Source: Paenibacillus sp. AN1007 (lineage in GTDB: Bacteria; Bacillota; Bacilli; Paenibacillales; Paenibacillaceae). From it: 64,000 nucleotides of DNA. A program made the position numbers and the translations under genes. The stretch is taken from the NCBI RefSeq assembly GCF_040702995.1, contig NZ_CP159992.1, forward strand, positions 3,621,501 through 3,685,500, in the 5' to 3' direction. Positions 53,565 to 62,859 of this stretch are shown piece after piece. Every line of letters begins with the position of its first letter. The stretch's first letter is position 1. The notes below the pieces were generated by a model. It did not search any database and was not told the DNA's origin. It worked only from the letters and a program-made list of their open reading frames with translations.

Positions 53565-53852
53565 TCAGATCACATAATCAACCGCAATGGATTGTTCTCT
53601 GACTTCATTCATATACTTGATGACATCCTGATGGAGCGGATGAACTTGATACGCCTGAAGATCCTCCAGTGAAGCAAACTCCGCCGTCAGTGAAATGTCG
53701 AAAGATCTGTCCGAACGCAGCACATCGATACCTACCTCAAGCGAAATCAGAACATCGATTTTGCCTTCCAGATTACGAAGAACCTGGGCAGCGGCCTCAA
53801 TGCTTTCTGCGGAACGATCTTTCATTTTGAACAGAACAATATGCTTAATCAT
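53565..53852 (-). CDS. Dabb (stress-responsive A/B barrel) family protein
   Basis: Protein of 95 residues with the dimeric alpha-beta barrel pattern: IKHIVLFKMKDRS at the N-terminus, a central VGIDVLRSDRSFDISLTAEFASLEDLQAYQVHPLHQ and a final EVREQSIAVDYVI. ATG 53852 has GAGGTG 9 bases upstream. Family members are stress-induced or act on small aromatic compounds; no particular reaction is assigned. Confidence 0.9.
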   Translation of the reverse strand: MIKHIVLFKMKDRSAESIEAAAQVLRNLEGKIDVLISLEVGIDVLRSDRSFDISLTAEFASLEDLQAYQVHPLHQDVIKYMNEVREQSIAVDYVI

Positions 53853-53992
53853 CTGGGCTAACACCTCGTTTAGATTAATAACTGCAGTCAATTACAATGT
53901 TTCGTGTATCCAAAATATATCATATCGCCGTCTATTACGAAAGGATGGTTGTATGCGTTTCCTGAACAGGAATAGATAAAGAAGGTATTCGG

Positions 53993-54538
53993 CTAATCTT
54001 TCTTTGTTTCAGGCAGCGGATCGGGCGTCTTTTTTTCCTTGGCCATGCTCTCCCCTTCATCCTGCCCCGTCTGCACATCTTCTGCCTGTGGAATCGTGCT
54101 GGCAGCTGTCTGCTGAGGCTTGGTCCATTCCCGGTCAGGCAGACTGCCCTGTTCCTCCTGTTTCTTAAGCACCGCTATTGCCTGTCTGAGTTTGTCGGGC
54201 AGCGGGAGCCCGATTTTGGCGTAATTCTCTGTGATGGAGATTAATTCATTCACCAGATAAAAGTAGATCGCCCCGCCTTTAATGATATCCGTTCCCATAA
54301 TCAGATCAATTCGGTGAGCAAGCAGCACCACGGTCAGCATCAGCCCTTTACGCGCAAGCCCCCAGAAACCGATATTGCTGTTCAATCCCGTTCCCGTTCT
54401 AACAGCCGCCGCCAAACCCGTAACATAATCAACAGCCATAGCGATAGCAAGCAGACTTAGCAGCTGATCCCATCCGCCAAAAGCAAACGTCACAACTGCT
54501 CCCGAAATGGCAGTAAATGAACTCACCGCTGGACTCAT
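53993..54538 (-). CDS. Orphan phage-type holin (holin family 4) with long tail
   Basis: Membrane protein of 181 residues. Residues 1 to about 120 match the toxin-secretion/phage-lysis holin family (DYVTGLAAAVRTGTGLNSNIGFWGLARKG and GGAIYFYLVNELISITENYAKIGLPLP) with three to four helices. The last 60 residues form an unusual, disordered, charged extension. ATG 54538 has GAGGTG 6 bases upstream. No endolysin or phage structural gene is adjacent, so this is a domesticated or stand-alone copy. Such genes are common in Paenibacillus and Clostridia. Confidence 0.86.
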   Translation of the reverse strand: MSPAVSSFTAISGAVVTFAFGGWDQLLSLLAIAMAVDYVTGLAAAVRTGTGLNSNIGFWGLARKGLMLTVVLLAHRIDLIMGTDIIKGGAIYFYLVNELISITENYAKIGLPLPDKLRQAIAVLKKQEEQGSLPDREWTKPQQTAASTIPQAEDVQTGQDEGESMAKEKKTPDPLPETKKD

Positions 54539-54995
54539 GCTTCTCACCTCTCCCATATTTTTTAAAATTTGAACACCCTACAATATATGTGAGAATGAGA
54601 GATTGTGACAGGCCACCTGCCTTGCTGAACCTGCGGATTTATCATTTCAGATTTGTGCACGTTTCAGAATAAAATCCAATGGGGAAATTCACCAAAATCG
54701 GCTGAATTTCTAGACAGAAACAGCATGATACCAGCAAAAATCACACAAAAGTTCTAAAGACCTATAATTGGGTAATTAGAACCAAATAAATTGTGATTCC
54801 GTACAAATCATTCCATCATTTTTAGTGAATCATTGTAATCTAGGAATATACTAGGATGCGAATAGCGCGAGGTCTAGTTCATAGTTCCCTCTTTGATGTA
54901 GAATGACGCACAACCGGTTTTCAAACCAGTCATTGCGGCACTTGAAAGTACCCCTTTATTTATTGTAGTATTTGGTTAAAAAAATCGGAGGAAAT
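54539..54995 (+). promoter_or_regulatory. Long leader region of the tandem-HTH gene with a hairpin
   Basis: No gene is seen in these 457 bases. AATGAC (54902-54907) and GTCATT (54929-54934) form an outer stem around GGTTT/AAACC, about 60 bases before the gene. TATAAT is present near 54763 without a good -35. The region upstream holds AT-rich DNA and CTAG repeats near 54841-54853. Confidence 0.4.
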
Positions 54996-55592
54996 ATGCC
55001 TAATCAACCAGAACAACATTCCATCCAGGCGTGGTCTCTGATCAACCGTAAATATTTGGGAAAAGGTGTCCGTGTTAAACGGTTCCGTAAACCGACACGC
55101 TGTCAAATCCGCAATCGTGTTCTTCTTGCCGTGCTGATGGCCAACGATATTAAATTGTCTCAGCTCGCCGAAGACCTCTCGATCTCCTCACGCAGCGTAA
55201 GCGCGTGGGTGTACGAAGGGCGAATACCCGGCAGTACCAATCTGGACAAGACCTGCCAGCTGCTTGGCTACCCGCGGCACATTCTTTTCAATGAAGAGGT
55301 CGTGCGCAGCAGTCCGGTGATCTGTCAACCCGAGCCTTCCCGCTTTATGAAGCGGACGGTAACCCGCTCACCCGTGAGTAACCGTATTCTAACCGGCTTG
55401 TGTATGGTCCATGATTTGTCGGTGACAGATGTCAGCCACTGGATCGGGGTTCATCCCGGCACTTTCCGCAAATGGCTGCATCAGGGAACGCTGCCTTCTG
55501 CCGCGTTTCAGGAACAAGCGGAGCAATTTTTCCGCATTCCGAAGACGATTCTGTTCGCAGATGTCATTCTTAAAGATCGTCGGAATCCCTAA
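54996..55592 (+). CDS. Protein with two tandem helix-turn-helix repeats
   Basis: Basic protein of 198 residues that I do not recognise as a named family. It consists of two homologous halves, about residues 46-112 and 130-196. Each carries an N-R-x-L start, a Met-x-x-Asp, a helix-turn-helix ending in a Trp-x-x-x-Gly-x-x-Pro turn (AWVYEGRIP and KWLHQGTLP) and an ILF motif (PRHILF and PKTILF). Tandem XRE-like DNA binding is likely. GGAGG precedes the ATG by 4-5 bases. The N-terminal 45 residues are basic. A terminator follows. Confidence 0.78.
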   Translation: MPNQPEQHSIQAWSLINRKYLGKGVRVKRFRKPTRCQIRNRVLLAVLMANDIKLSQLAEDLSISSRSVSAWVYEGRIPGSTNLDKTCQLLGYPRHILFNEEVVRSSPVICQPEPSRFMKRTVTRSPVSNRILTGLCMVHDLSVTDVSHWIGVHPGTFRKWLHQGTLPSAAFQEQAEQFFRIPKTILFADVILKDRRNP

Positions 55593-55609
55593 CAAAGCGA
55601 ACAGTCAAA

Positions 55610-55652
55610 AGGCTCTGCGCTCCTTAATCGGAGGCAGAGCCTATTTTAGTTT
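55610..55652 (+). terminator. Intrinsic terminator of the tandem-HTH gene
   Basis: AGGCTCTGC pairs with GCAGAGCCT, with inner CTCC/GGAG, followed by ATTTTAGTTTT. Confidence 0.85.
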
Positions 55653-55793
55653 TAATGCTTTTTTATGAATAATTCACCTGCATTCTCGGCAAAATGAAAG
55701 AACAAAACGAGCGGAAGCTGACGTGTAACAATACCCACAGATGAAAAACCACTTAACCGCTCCATACCCTACTTTATAAGTGCAGGTGAAAAG

Positions 55794-55991
55794 ATGAAAT
55801 CCTCTACCCAATTGGGAGCTGCCCTCGGCTTTCTCGCGGGAACAACCTTCGGCAGCGGCATTGCTTTTTTACTTCGTTTCGAGCCGGTACCGTTAATGCT
55901 CTGCGTTACATTATGCGGTCTGACCGGCATGCTGACGGGTCTGCTGACCGTCACTGTACGGAATAGGCGCAGCCGCCTCCAAGAGCGCTAG
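55794..55991 (+). CDS. Small membrane protein with two helices
   Basis: Protein of 65 residues with two hydrophobic segments (about residues 5-27 and 31-54, with the small-residue run GAALGFLAGTTFGSG) and a basic tail VRNRRSRLQER. AGGTG lies 5 bases before the ATG. Not recognised. Function unknown. Confidence 0.65.
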   Translation: MKSSTQLGAALGFLAGTTFGSGIAFLLRFEPVPLMLCVTLCGLTGMLTGLLTVTVRNRRSRLQER

Positions 55992-56066
55992 GCACTGCTG
56001 TATGAGCTGGGAATCAGCTGCATGGGAAGTCCTCTTGTTCTGCTTGCATCCGTTGTTATGTTGAGA

Positions 56067-56120
56067 AAAGAAAAAGGTTTGTACGCCGTCTATTGGACGG
56101 TGTACAAACCTTTTTCTTTA
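56067..56120. terminator. Strong bidirectional terminator
   Basis: A long near-perfect stem from AAGAAAAAGGTTTGTAC with GCCGTC/GACGGT inside pairs around TATT, and has T-rich flanks on both sides. It ends the tRNA transcript on the minus strand. Confidence 0.92.
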
Positions 56121-56122
56121 GA

Positions 56123-56207
<85 letters not shown>

Positions 56208-56279
56208 GTATTATGTATCTTCTCATCCTGGATGAAAAGCACCTACGGTGAATCAATTCCTTGTTTTACCGTAATTCAG

Positions 56280-56308
56280 AGTATACATGTTTCTAATATA
56301 TTATGCAA
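56280..56308 (-). promoter_or_regulatory. Promoter of the tRNA-Leu gene
   Basis: TTGCAT (56303-56308) and TATACT (56280-56285) with a 17-base spacer on the minus strand, giving a 5' leader of about 65 bases to the mature tRNA. Confidence 0.65.
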
Positions 56309-56418
56309 CAGCTTTTTTCTGATGTTAACAGATACGTTATGTAAACCGATGCCGCTCTCGTTCAATTCAAACAGACAGAAGCAGACCCTTCTGTCCCTTG
56401 GGTCTGCCTCTGCGCTTT

Positions 56419-58035
56419 CTATTTTTCCACTGTCTGTATGACAACCGTTCGGTTACGGCCCTCTTCCTTGGCCAGATAAAGCGCATTATCCGCCAAATGA
56501 AACAACTCGGCTTCAGATCGGGCATGCATTGGAAACTCTGCAATACCTGCCGATAGGGTAACTGAACGCTCAACAGCAAGCACACTTTCCTCGACGGAAA
56601 TCCGGATTCGCTCTGCCGCCTCATATGCCATCTTTGAATCGTAATCTCGAAGCAGCACGACAAACTCTTCCCCGCCAAAGCGGAAAGAGACATCTTCAGG
56701 CCGGACGGATATCTGGATCAGCTTGGCGATCTGTTTCAGGACCTCATCCCCCGTAGAATGACCATATGTATCATTAATTAACTTAAAGCGGTCAATATCG
56801 AGAACAACAATGGAAAAAGGAGTCTCATCCTGAATCCATTCCTGTATAACAGTCTCAAATGTTCTGCGGTTATTCAAGCCGGTTAACACGTCTGTTCTTG
56901 CATCATATACTAATTGATCTGTCTTGTTCCTGAAACTTGCCATTGCCCCGATCATTGTCCGTGTAAGCAGATCAGCTTCCCTGTTCCAGTGCGGTTTCAC
57001 AATCGGCAGCTCTACTCTTCCTTTATCCACCTGCTGCACGAGATCAGCCAGAAACACAAAAGGCTGCACAAGCTTGCGGGCCACCCGCAGTACAATCAGG
57101 GTTAACAGGATGAACGGTACGGCAATGTACAGCAGAAGCAGACCAATCTGACGGTTCAACTGATCATACACCATTTGTGTCGGTGATACGACGACAACTC
57201 CCCAATCGGTTGCCGGAACCTTGTAATATCCTGCAAGCGTGCTTGTCCCTTCCAGATTGGTATACTTCTCTTGTCCTGTCTGGTTATTCATCAATTTCTG
57301 GACCACTATGTTTTTACTAATATTCTCGCCGATCCGGCTGACATTGGGGTGAAACAGCAGTGCTCCCTTATGGTCAACGATAAAAAAGTACGATCCATTA
57401 CTGGTCTTCAGTTGACTTCCAAAGGACAAATCCAGTATATTATTCTCCTGCAAATAGATACTTCCGCTTATTAGACCTTTGTAGTCTCCCTTGTTATCAA
57501 CAATCGGTTCACTCAGAAAAACGATTCTGCGATTCGTTCGCGGAGTCAGGTACGCATCCGATAAGTATGTAGATTTTGCTTTGATCGCCGCTTTGGCTGC
57601 TTCAGAGCTGACATGTTTACCGACGCTCACCTGGGAATACGGTGACCTCGATAGGACAAGCCCTGTCTTATCAGCCAGAACTACAGCATTGAAATAATCA
57701 CTGCTGTTGTGGATCAAATCCAGTGTGGTATTCAGTTTGTCTTTGTCATTGTAATCGACATCTTTAAAATACGCAGCCCCGTACCTCAAGCTCCTCTGCA
57801 TCGATTCAAAAAGGGAGTCCAGCGTTTGGCTCATCTGTACCGCATTTGCATAATTAAGCTTGAGCGAGTTGTTAATAAGAGCCTGTTTCTGGGTAGTATA
57901 TGAGGTAATCACCATAATGGTCAGTGTCATCAGGACCGAAATCGTGACTAACCCTCCAAGTAATGCGGTAAGGCTAATTTTTTTAAATGTTCTGACTTTT
58001 CTGCGTAATCTGGATAACTTTTTATTTGCGATCAT
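56419..58035 (-). CDS. Diguanylate cyclase with extracellular dCache-type sensor
   Basis: Signalling enzyme of 538 residues making cyclic di-GMP. Two membrane helices (about residues 20-45 and 298-320) flank a periplasm-facing Cache domain of about 250 residues (ADKTGLVLSRSPYSQVSVGKH). A HAMP-like linker (QPFVFLADLVQQVDKGRVELP) is followed by the GGDEF domain. The active site is intact as GGEEF (residues 454-458), and the product-inhibition site RxxD is present as RPED (445-448). No EAL domain. It starts with ATG 58035 and stands alone downstream of the tRNA. Confidence 0.95.
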   Translation of the reverse strand: MIANKKLSRLRRKVRTFKKISLTALLGGLVTISVLMTLTIMVITSYTTQKQALINNSLKLNYANAVQMSQTLDSLFESMQRSLRYGAAYFKDVDYNDKDKLNTTLDLIHNSSDYFNAVVLADKTGLVLSRSPYSQVSVGKHVSSEAAKAAIKAKSTYLSDAYLTPRTNRRIVFLSEPIVDNKGDYKGLISGSIYLQENNILDLSFGSQLKTSNGSYFFIVDHKGALLFHPNVSRIGENISKNIVVQKLMNNQTGQEKYTNLEGTSTLAGYYKVPATDWGVVVVSPTQMVYDQLNRQIGLLLLYIAVPFILLTLIVLRVARKLVQPFVFLADLVQQVDKGRVELPIVKPHWNREADLLTRTMIGAMASFRNKTDQLVYDARTDVLTGLNNRRTFETVIQEWIQDETPFSIVVLDIDRFKLINDTYGHSTGDEVLKQIAKLIQISVRPEDVSFRFGGEEFVVLLRDYDSKMAYEAAERIRISVEESVLAVERSVTLSAGIAEFPMHARSEAELFHLADNALYLAKEEGRNRTVVIQTVEK

Positions 58036-58204
58036 TTTGCTTCCCCCGGATTTTCATAAAAAGGCATATCCATATCATCATATATTAAAGTTGTTAAGAA
58101 ACAATGAAGAGAACAAGATATCTTAACAATAATTTATAGGATTGACGAAATCATGACAAAATATCGTCTATGGAAATGCCTTGTTTATTTATCCCCCTCC
58201 CCAC

Positions 58205-58939
58205 TCATCCTTCAATGATATAACCTTCCTCCAGAATCTGCTCTACAAAACCTGCCATATACCTCAGCTGAACATCAATGGGGCGCTGACTGCCCATCAA
58301 AATCCGGTTCTGGACTTCATTGGCCTCGGCTGGAAGCGCAAAAGCGCGTGTATTGGGAAATTCCCTGGCAAGGGTTGTATAGATAGCATTCACCAATGTA
58401 TCCTTCCCTGAACGTCCAAACACATTAAGCAGCACCGCACCGCCTGCACGCAGTTTGTCTTTTACCATACGGAAGAAGGAAGCATTCGTAAACTGCTCCG
58501 GCGTTCCGGCTGCTGTGAATGCATCAATAATGATATAATCGTATACCCCCGCCTGCTCCCGTTCCAACAGTTCCCGACCATCACCAACCAGCACCGGTGA
58601 GCCCTGATATCCAAAGAAGTGCTGGCTGATATCCACAACCTCCGCATCCAGTTCCGCCACCTTGACTTGTCGATCTGACAGGTAAGAAGAAATCGTACCA
58701 ATGCCCTGTCCCACCACAAATACTCGATTAAAATGCGGATCATTTCGTTCCATTAGATGCAGCATAGCTCGCGGATACTCCAGTACAATTCTGGAAGGCT
58801 GCTCCAGATCGATCGCCCCCTGAACCGCATCATCCGAGAACTGCAGCACACGGAAGTGTCCGATTTCCCCATAAAGTCTTTTGGTTTCGTAAACGGTCAA
58901 CTCATGCTGTTCACTTTTATTCCGGTATAATACTTTCAA
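58205..58939 (-). CDS. Spermidine synthase-like methyltransferase-fold protein
   Basis: Protein of 244 residues with the spermidine synthase fold. FVVGQGIGTISSYL is the nucleotide-binding glycine loop, AELDAEVVDISQHFFG holds the acidic residue after beta-2, and IIDAFTAAGTPEQF corresponds to the aminopropyltransferase active-site strand. The N-terminal part is short, and the classical substrate motif is only partly kept, so polyamine synthesis is unproven. TTG 58939 has AAAGGAG 7 bases upstream; the longer reading frame overlaps the LysR gene. It follows the LysR gene with 38 bases between and may be its operon partner. Confidence 0.82.
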   Translation of the reverse strand: MKVLYRNKSEQHELTVYETKRLYGEIGHFRVLQFSDDAVQGAIDLEQPSRIVLEYPRAMLHLMERNDPHFNRVFVVGQGIGTISSYLSDRQVKVAELDAEVVDISQHFFGYQGSPVLVGDGRELLEREQAGVYDYIIIDAFTAAGTPEQFTNASFFRMVKDKLRAGGAVLLNVFGRSGKDTLVNAIYTTLAREFPNTRAFALPAEANEVQNRILMGSQRPIDVQLRYMAGFVEQILEEGYIIEG

Positions 58940-58977
58940 TTTCCTGCTCCTTTCGGGTAAATCATCAGAACTGCGAA

Positions 58978-59886
58978 TCAATGCTGCAGGCCAATAGCCT
59001 CGTGTAATGCCTGGACATAAGCAACGCCGAGATTCGACAGGGACGTGCTCTTATGACAGATCCATCCTACATTTATCGATTCTTCACATTCGAGCGGAAC
59101 CGGAATAATCTCGTTGCCGTTCAGATCGGCGCTGAGTACACCTGTAGATATGGTATACCCGTTTAGACCAATCAGCAGATTAAACAGCGTTGCCCTGTCA
59201 TTCACCTGAATGCTTTTCGGATGTGATAACGTACTCAGAATCTCTTCCGAAAAATGAAAGGAATTATACTCCCCCTGGTCAAAGGACAGATAAGGGTAAT
59301 CTTGGAGCTGTTCGATAGCTACAGATTCCTGTTTGGCGAGCGGATTATTCACACTGATGAAGATATGTGGTTTGGCAGTAAACAAACTTGTAAATACAAG
59401 TCCAGCATCTTTCAACAGCTTGTTGATGACCTTGGCGTTGAACTCGTTCAAATAGAGAATGCCGATCTCACTGCGAAGGCTTTTCACATCTTGAATAATC
59501 TCATACGTTTTGGTTTCCCGAAGTGCAAGTTCATATTCATCATGGCCATACTGCTGAACAAGCCGCACAAAAGCATTCACTGCAAAAGCATAGTGCTGGG
59601 TTGATACCGAGAAATGCTGCGGAGACGGCTTTGCATTCAGATACCGATTTTCCAGTAATTCGGCCTGCTCTACGACCTGACGTGCATAGCTCAGAAACTC
59701 CACACCTTCCTTGGAGAGCGTGATGCCTTTGTTGGTACGTTCAAAAATGGTAATGCGCAGCTCCTGCTCCAAATCGCGGATTGCGTTGGACAAGCTCGGT
59801 TGGGAGATAAAAAGCCGTTTGGCTGCTTCATTCATCGATCCGTGTGTGGCAACCTCGATTACATATTTAAGCTGTTGTAATGTCAT
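58978..59886 (-). CDS. LysR family transcriptional regulator
   Basis: Regulator of 302 residues: N-terminal HTH MTLQQLKYVIEVATHGSMNEAAKRLFISQPSLSNAIRDLE and an effector-binding domain from about residue 90. The C-terminal part keeps the typical GLNGYTISTGVLSADLNGNEIIPVPL strand. ATG 59886 has AAGGGG 9 bases upstream; the longer open frame overlaps the MerR gene region. Ligand unknown; related Bacillales proteins include YusT and cysteine-responsive regulators. Confidence 0.92.
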   Translation of the reverse strand: MTLQQLKYVIEVATHGSMNEAAKRLFISQPSLSNAIRDLEQELRITIFERTNKGITLSKEGVEFLSYARQVVEQAELLENRYLNAKPSPQHFSVSTQHYAFAVNAFVRLVQQYGHDEYELALRETKTYEIIQDVKSLRSEIGILYLNEFNAKVINKLLKDAGLVFTSLFTAKPHIFISVNNPLAKQESVAIEQLQDYPYLSFDQGEYNSFHFSEEILSTLSHPKSIQVNDRATLFNLLIGLNGYTISTGVLSADLNGNEIIPVPLECEESINVGWICHKSTSLSNLGVAYVQALHEAIGLQH

Positions 59887-59936
59887 AACTCTGTCCCCTT
59901 TTTCCTCATCCATTGTACTTGAGACATCTCTTCCTT

Positions 59937-60374
59937 TTATCCAGAAAATGTGTTTTGTTTCTCTAATCCTGTCAGCTTGTTCTGTCCCGATAACTGACAT
60001 CTTTCCGGAAACATACTGCGCTGCGCAAGTTTATCCTCAATAAAATCAACAACCTGCTGCAGCGAACGGATCTGCACCTGTACCTTTTTCTGATAATTGA
60101 TCAGCATCTCCCGCTCTTCCGGGTAATCATTCAAATCCGACTCCAAAGACATCTGCAGAAATGGCTTCATCTCCTCCAGCGACATGCCCGTTTTCTTCAG
60201 GCAGGTGATCAGAAGCATCGTCTGGATATCCTGCTCGGAATAGATCCGGTGCTGGCTGGCTTTGCGCTCCGCCCGAGGCAGCAGTCCTATTTTCTCATAA
60301 TAACGAATCGTATCTTTGGATAGTCCCGACCGTTCAGATGTTTCATGAATGGAGAACATGGTTTGTCCGCTCAT
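59937..60374 (-). CDS. MerR family transcriptional regulator
   Basis: Regulator of 145 residues. The N-terminal winged HTH is FSIHETSERSGLSKDTIRYYEKIGLLPRAERKASQHRIYSEQD; the coiled-coil dimer helix spans about residues 75-120. Only a few cysteines are present (TCLKK and a C-terminal RCQLS), so aldehyde- or thiol-sensing as in AdhR cannot be excluded. GGAGG precedes the ATG at 60374. Its own promoter and that of the divergent SDR gene each carry the same dyad inside a 19-base spacer, strong evidence for direct control of both. Confidence 0.92.
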   Translation of the reverse strand: MSGQTMFSIHETSERSGLSKDTIRYYEKIGLLPRAERKASQHRIYSEQDIQTMLLITCLKKTGMSLEEMKPFLQMSLESDLNDYPEEREMLINYQKKVQVQIRSLQQVVDFIEDKLAQRSMFPERCQLSGQNKLTGLEKQNTFSG

Positions 60375-60404
60375 CATTACGCCTCCCGATACATACTTCT
60401 CATT

Positions 60405-60435
60405 ATCATACAACTTGGAGCTGGCTCCAAGTCAA
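60405..60435 (-). promoter_or_regulatory. MerR-type promoter of the merR gene
   Basis: TTGACT (60430-60435) and TATGAT (60405-60410) are separated by 19 bases. The dyad CTTGGAGC-TG-GCTCCAAG fills the spacer and overlaps the -35. Confidence 0.85.
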
Positions 60436-60451
60436 GCCAAAAATCCAACCC

Positions 60452-60482
60452 TTGACTTGGAGTCGACTCCAAATTGTAGAAT
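60452..60482 (+). promoter_or_regulatory. MerR-type promoter of the SDR gene
   Basis: TTGACT (60452-60457) and TAGAAT (60477-60482) are separated by 19 bases, filled by the dyad TTGGAGTC-GACTCCAA. It is the mirror arrangement of the merR promoter. Confidence 0.88.
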
Positions 60483-60578
60483 GGCCTCTCCTGCAGATCG
60501 ATCGGCAATAACGATATGTTCTACTCATGCATAACCGATCGATTTTGACATGCATGAATATATTAGGAGGTCATGATG

Positions 60579-61439
60579 ATGAACCATGTTAACCCGCTTC
60601 GTACTGCCGTAATTACAGGCTCCACTTCAGGAATCGGCCTGGAGCTTACAAGAAAGCTTCTAACAGACCAATGGCGGATTATCGGTCTTAATCGCTCGCC
60701 CTTTCCTGCAGATGATCCCGAAATCCAGACCGCATTAAACTCGGGGCAGCTAATATCCGTTCAGGCCCGTCTGACGAATTATGCCAGCCTCCGCACTGCA
60801 CTTGAACAGATTCGAGCCCAGACAGATACCATTGATATTCTCTTCAACAATGCGGGAGGCAGCACACCCACTCTTCAATATTCGGATCAGGGACTGGAGC
60901 TGCACTTCGAGCTTCAAACCGTGGTGCCTTATATTATTTACCGGGAGCTTTACGATCTGCTCCGCCATGGGGGGATGAAAACCGTAGTAAACACCTCGAC
61001 AACCTCTTTTCGTATGATGAGGGCGTTTGACCTTGGCATCTTGGAGCGGCCTGTCTCATTTAGAAAGCTATTTGGTCCATACGCAGCATCCAAGCTCGCC
61101 CTCTCATTATGGACTCGCGAGGCTGCTTCCACTACTGCGGCAGATGGGATTCGGCTTCTTAGTGCAGATCCGGGTGGAAACAATACGCTAAAAAGCAGCA
61201 AGGCTTCTGGTCTGCCCTTCTATATCAGACCTGTGATGAAATTATTCTTTGCTCATCCAAGTCGCGGCGCATCACTGCTCCATGACGCAGCACTTGGGAC
61301 AGTAAGGCATGAATCTGGTGTATTTCTTGTTAAAAACAAGGAAGCTTCTCTTCCATTCATGGAACAGGGTGCTTCTGTGCTTCAACGGGTGCATGAAATC
61401 TATGAGCAGAAGTATTTAGGTACTCAAGATGATCTATAA
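60579..61439 (+). CDS. SDR family oxidoreductase
   Basis: NAD(P)-dependent dehydrogenase of 286 residues. The Rossmann motif is TGSTSGIG (residues 12-19), NNAGGS follows, the catalytic Ser is in VNTSTTSF, and Tyr168-x3-Lys172 is in YAASKLAL. Three ATGs lie in a row at 60573, 60576 and 60579; AGGAGG (60565-60570) favours the last. The C-terminal half differs from classical SDRs of 250 residues, with an extra helical tail. Under control of the divergent MerR gene; substrate unknown. Confidence 0.9.
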   Translation: MNHVNPLRTAVITGSTSGIGLELTRKLLTDQWRIIGLNRSPFPADDPEIQTALNSGQLISVQARLTNYASLRTALEQIRAQTDTIDILFNNAGGSTPTLQYSDQGLELHFELQTVVPYIIYRELYDLLRHGGMKTVVNTSTTSFRMMRAFDLGILERPVSFRKLFGPYAASKLALSLWTREAASTTAADGIRLLSADPGGNNTLKSSKASGLPFYIRPVMKLFFAHPSRGASLLHDAALGTVRHESGVFLVKNKEASLPFMEQGASVLQRVHEIYEQKYLGTQDDL

Positions 61440-61616
61440 AAAGGCTGTAAATCCCGATCATTAGAATCGTAATTCCGGTTCCAGACTTGACCCTAATCGG
61501 TCAGGTCTGTTGGTCTTTGTCCTTCATATTTTCCAAGCCTGCGCTCATAGGAGTTAAACATAAGAAAAAAGCCGTGTCACATGGACGCAGCGAAAATCGG
61601 AAGGAGACATAACAGG

Positions 61617-62780
61617 ATGAGTAAACCAAAACAACCCAGTGGTCAGCCATTCATTATACCACAGCCTATTCGCAGTGACGGCGCAGGCGGTCCGGATTAC
61701 GGACCAAGAGATGTAATGAGAGACAAGCAAAATCCCGACATGCTTGTACCGCCCAAGACAGATAACGGACTGCTGCCCAACCTGAGAATGTCTTTCTCGG
61801 ATACACATATGCAGCTCAATCATGGCGGCTGGTCACGTGAGATTACGGTGCGTGATCTGCCCATCGCCACTACGCTTGCAGGAGTCAACATGAGTCTTAC
61901 TCCGGGCGGTGTCCGTGAACTGCACTGGCATCAGCAATCCGAATGGGCCTATATGATCTGGGGAACGGCCAGAATCACTGCAGTAGATCAGAATGGGAGA
62001 AATTTCATCGCCGATGTTGGCCCGGGCGATCTCTGGTTTTTCCCCAAAGGTCTGCCTCATTCGATCCAAGGTTTGGAGAACGGGTGTGAATTTTTGTTGG
62101 TATTTGATGACGGCAGCTTCTCGGATCTGAACACCCTATCGATCTCTGATTGGTTTGCTCACACACCGCCTGAAGTATTATCCATGAATTTCGGTGTGCC
62201 AGAATCAGCCTTTCAGTCCATGCCGAAGGAACAGGTATATATTTTTCAAGATAACGTACCTGGTTCACTTGAGAGTCAGGAGATTCAATCTCCCTACGGA
62301 ACGGTTCCACTTCCTTTTTCCTATCGTTTATTAGCACAGGAGCCCTTAATTACACCTGGGGGGAGTGTGCGCATCGTAGATTCCACCAACTTTCCCATCT
62401 CCACAACTGTCGCAGCAGCCCTCGTCGAGATCAAACCCGGAGCAATGCGTGAACTTCACTGGCATCCGAATGCCGATGAATGGCAGTACTATTTGACAGG
62501 GGAAGGCAGAATGACCGTCTTTGGTGGCAATGGCAGCGCACGTACCTTCGATTATCGGGCTGGAGATGTCGGGTATGTTCCTATAGCCATGGGGCACTAT
62601 ATACAAAATACCGGTGAGAACACGTTATGGTTTTTGGAAATCTTCCGAAGTGATCGTTTTGAGGACGTCTCACTCAATCAGTGGATGGCTTTAACGCCCC
62701 GTGACCTCGTGCGAGACAATCTGAATGCACCACCGGAACTGCTGGATGCACTGCGTAAAGTGAAATGGCCTGTCGTATAA
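61617..62780 (+). CDS. oxdC: Oxalate decarboxylase-like bicupin with altered lid
   Basis: Manganese bicupin of 387 residues, very close to B. subtilis OxdC over its whole length. Both metal sites are intact: [13 protein letters not shown] (His103, His105, Glu109) and [14 protein letters not shown] (His281, His283, Glu288). In OxdC the lid over the catalytic site reads Ser-Glu-Asn-Ser, with the Glu as proton donor; here the same place reads Ser169-Asp-Leu-Asn172. No signal peptide. AAGGAG precedes ATG 61617. The symbol marks similarity; decarboxylase activity should not be taken for granted. Confidence 0.88.
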   Translation: MSKPKQPSGQPFIIPQPIRSDGAGGPDYGPRDVMRDKQNPDMLVPPKTDNGLLPNLRMSFSDTHMQLNHGGWSREITVRDLPIATTLAGVNMSLTPGGVRELHWHQQSEWAYMIWGTARITAVDQNGRNFIADVGPGDLWFFPKGLPHSIQGLENGCEFLLVFDDGSFSDLNTLSISDWFAHTPPEVLSMNFGVPESAFQSMPKEQVYIFQDNVPGSLESQEIQSPYGTVPLPFSYRLLAQEPLITPGGSVRIVDSTNFPISTTVAAALVEIKPGAMRELHWHPNADEWQYYLTGEGRMTVFGGNGSARTFDYRAGDVGYVPIAMGHYIQNTGENTLWFLEIFRSDRFEDVSLNQWMALTPRDLVRDNLNAPPELLDALRKVKWPVV

Positions 62781-62859
62781 AATAGTATAAACCTATATCA
62801 TCCACTCCGAATTGGGGTAAAGGTGAGAGAACCCACAATAACGAAGGAGGAATATGAAG

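Noticed and set aside
54539-54996. Prophage region around the holin
   Set aside because: No endolysin, portal, terminase, integrase or attachment-site repeats nearby.
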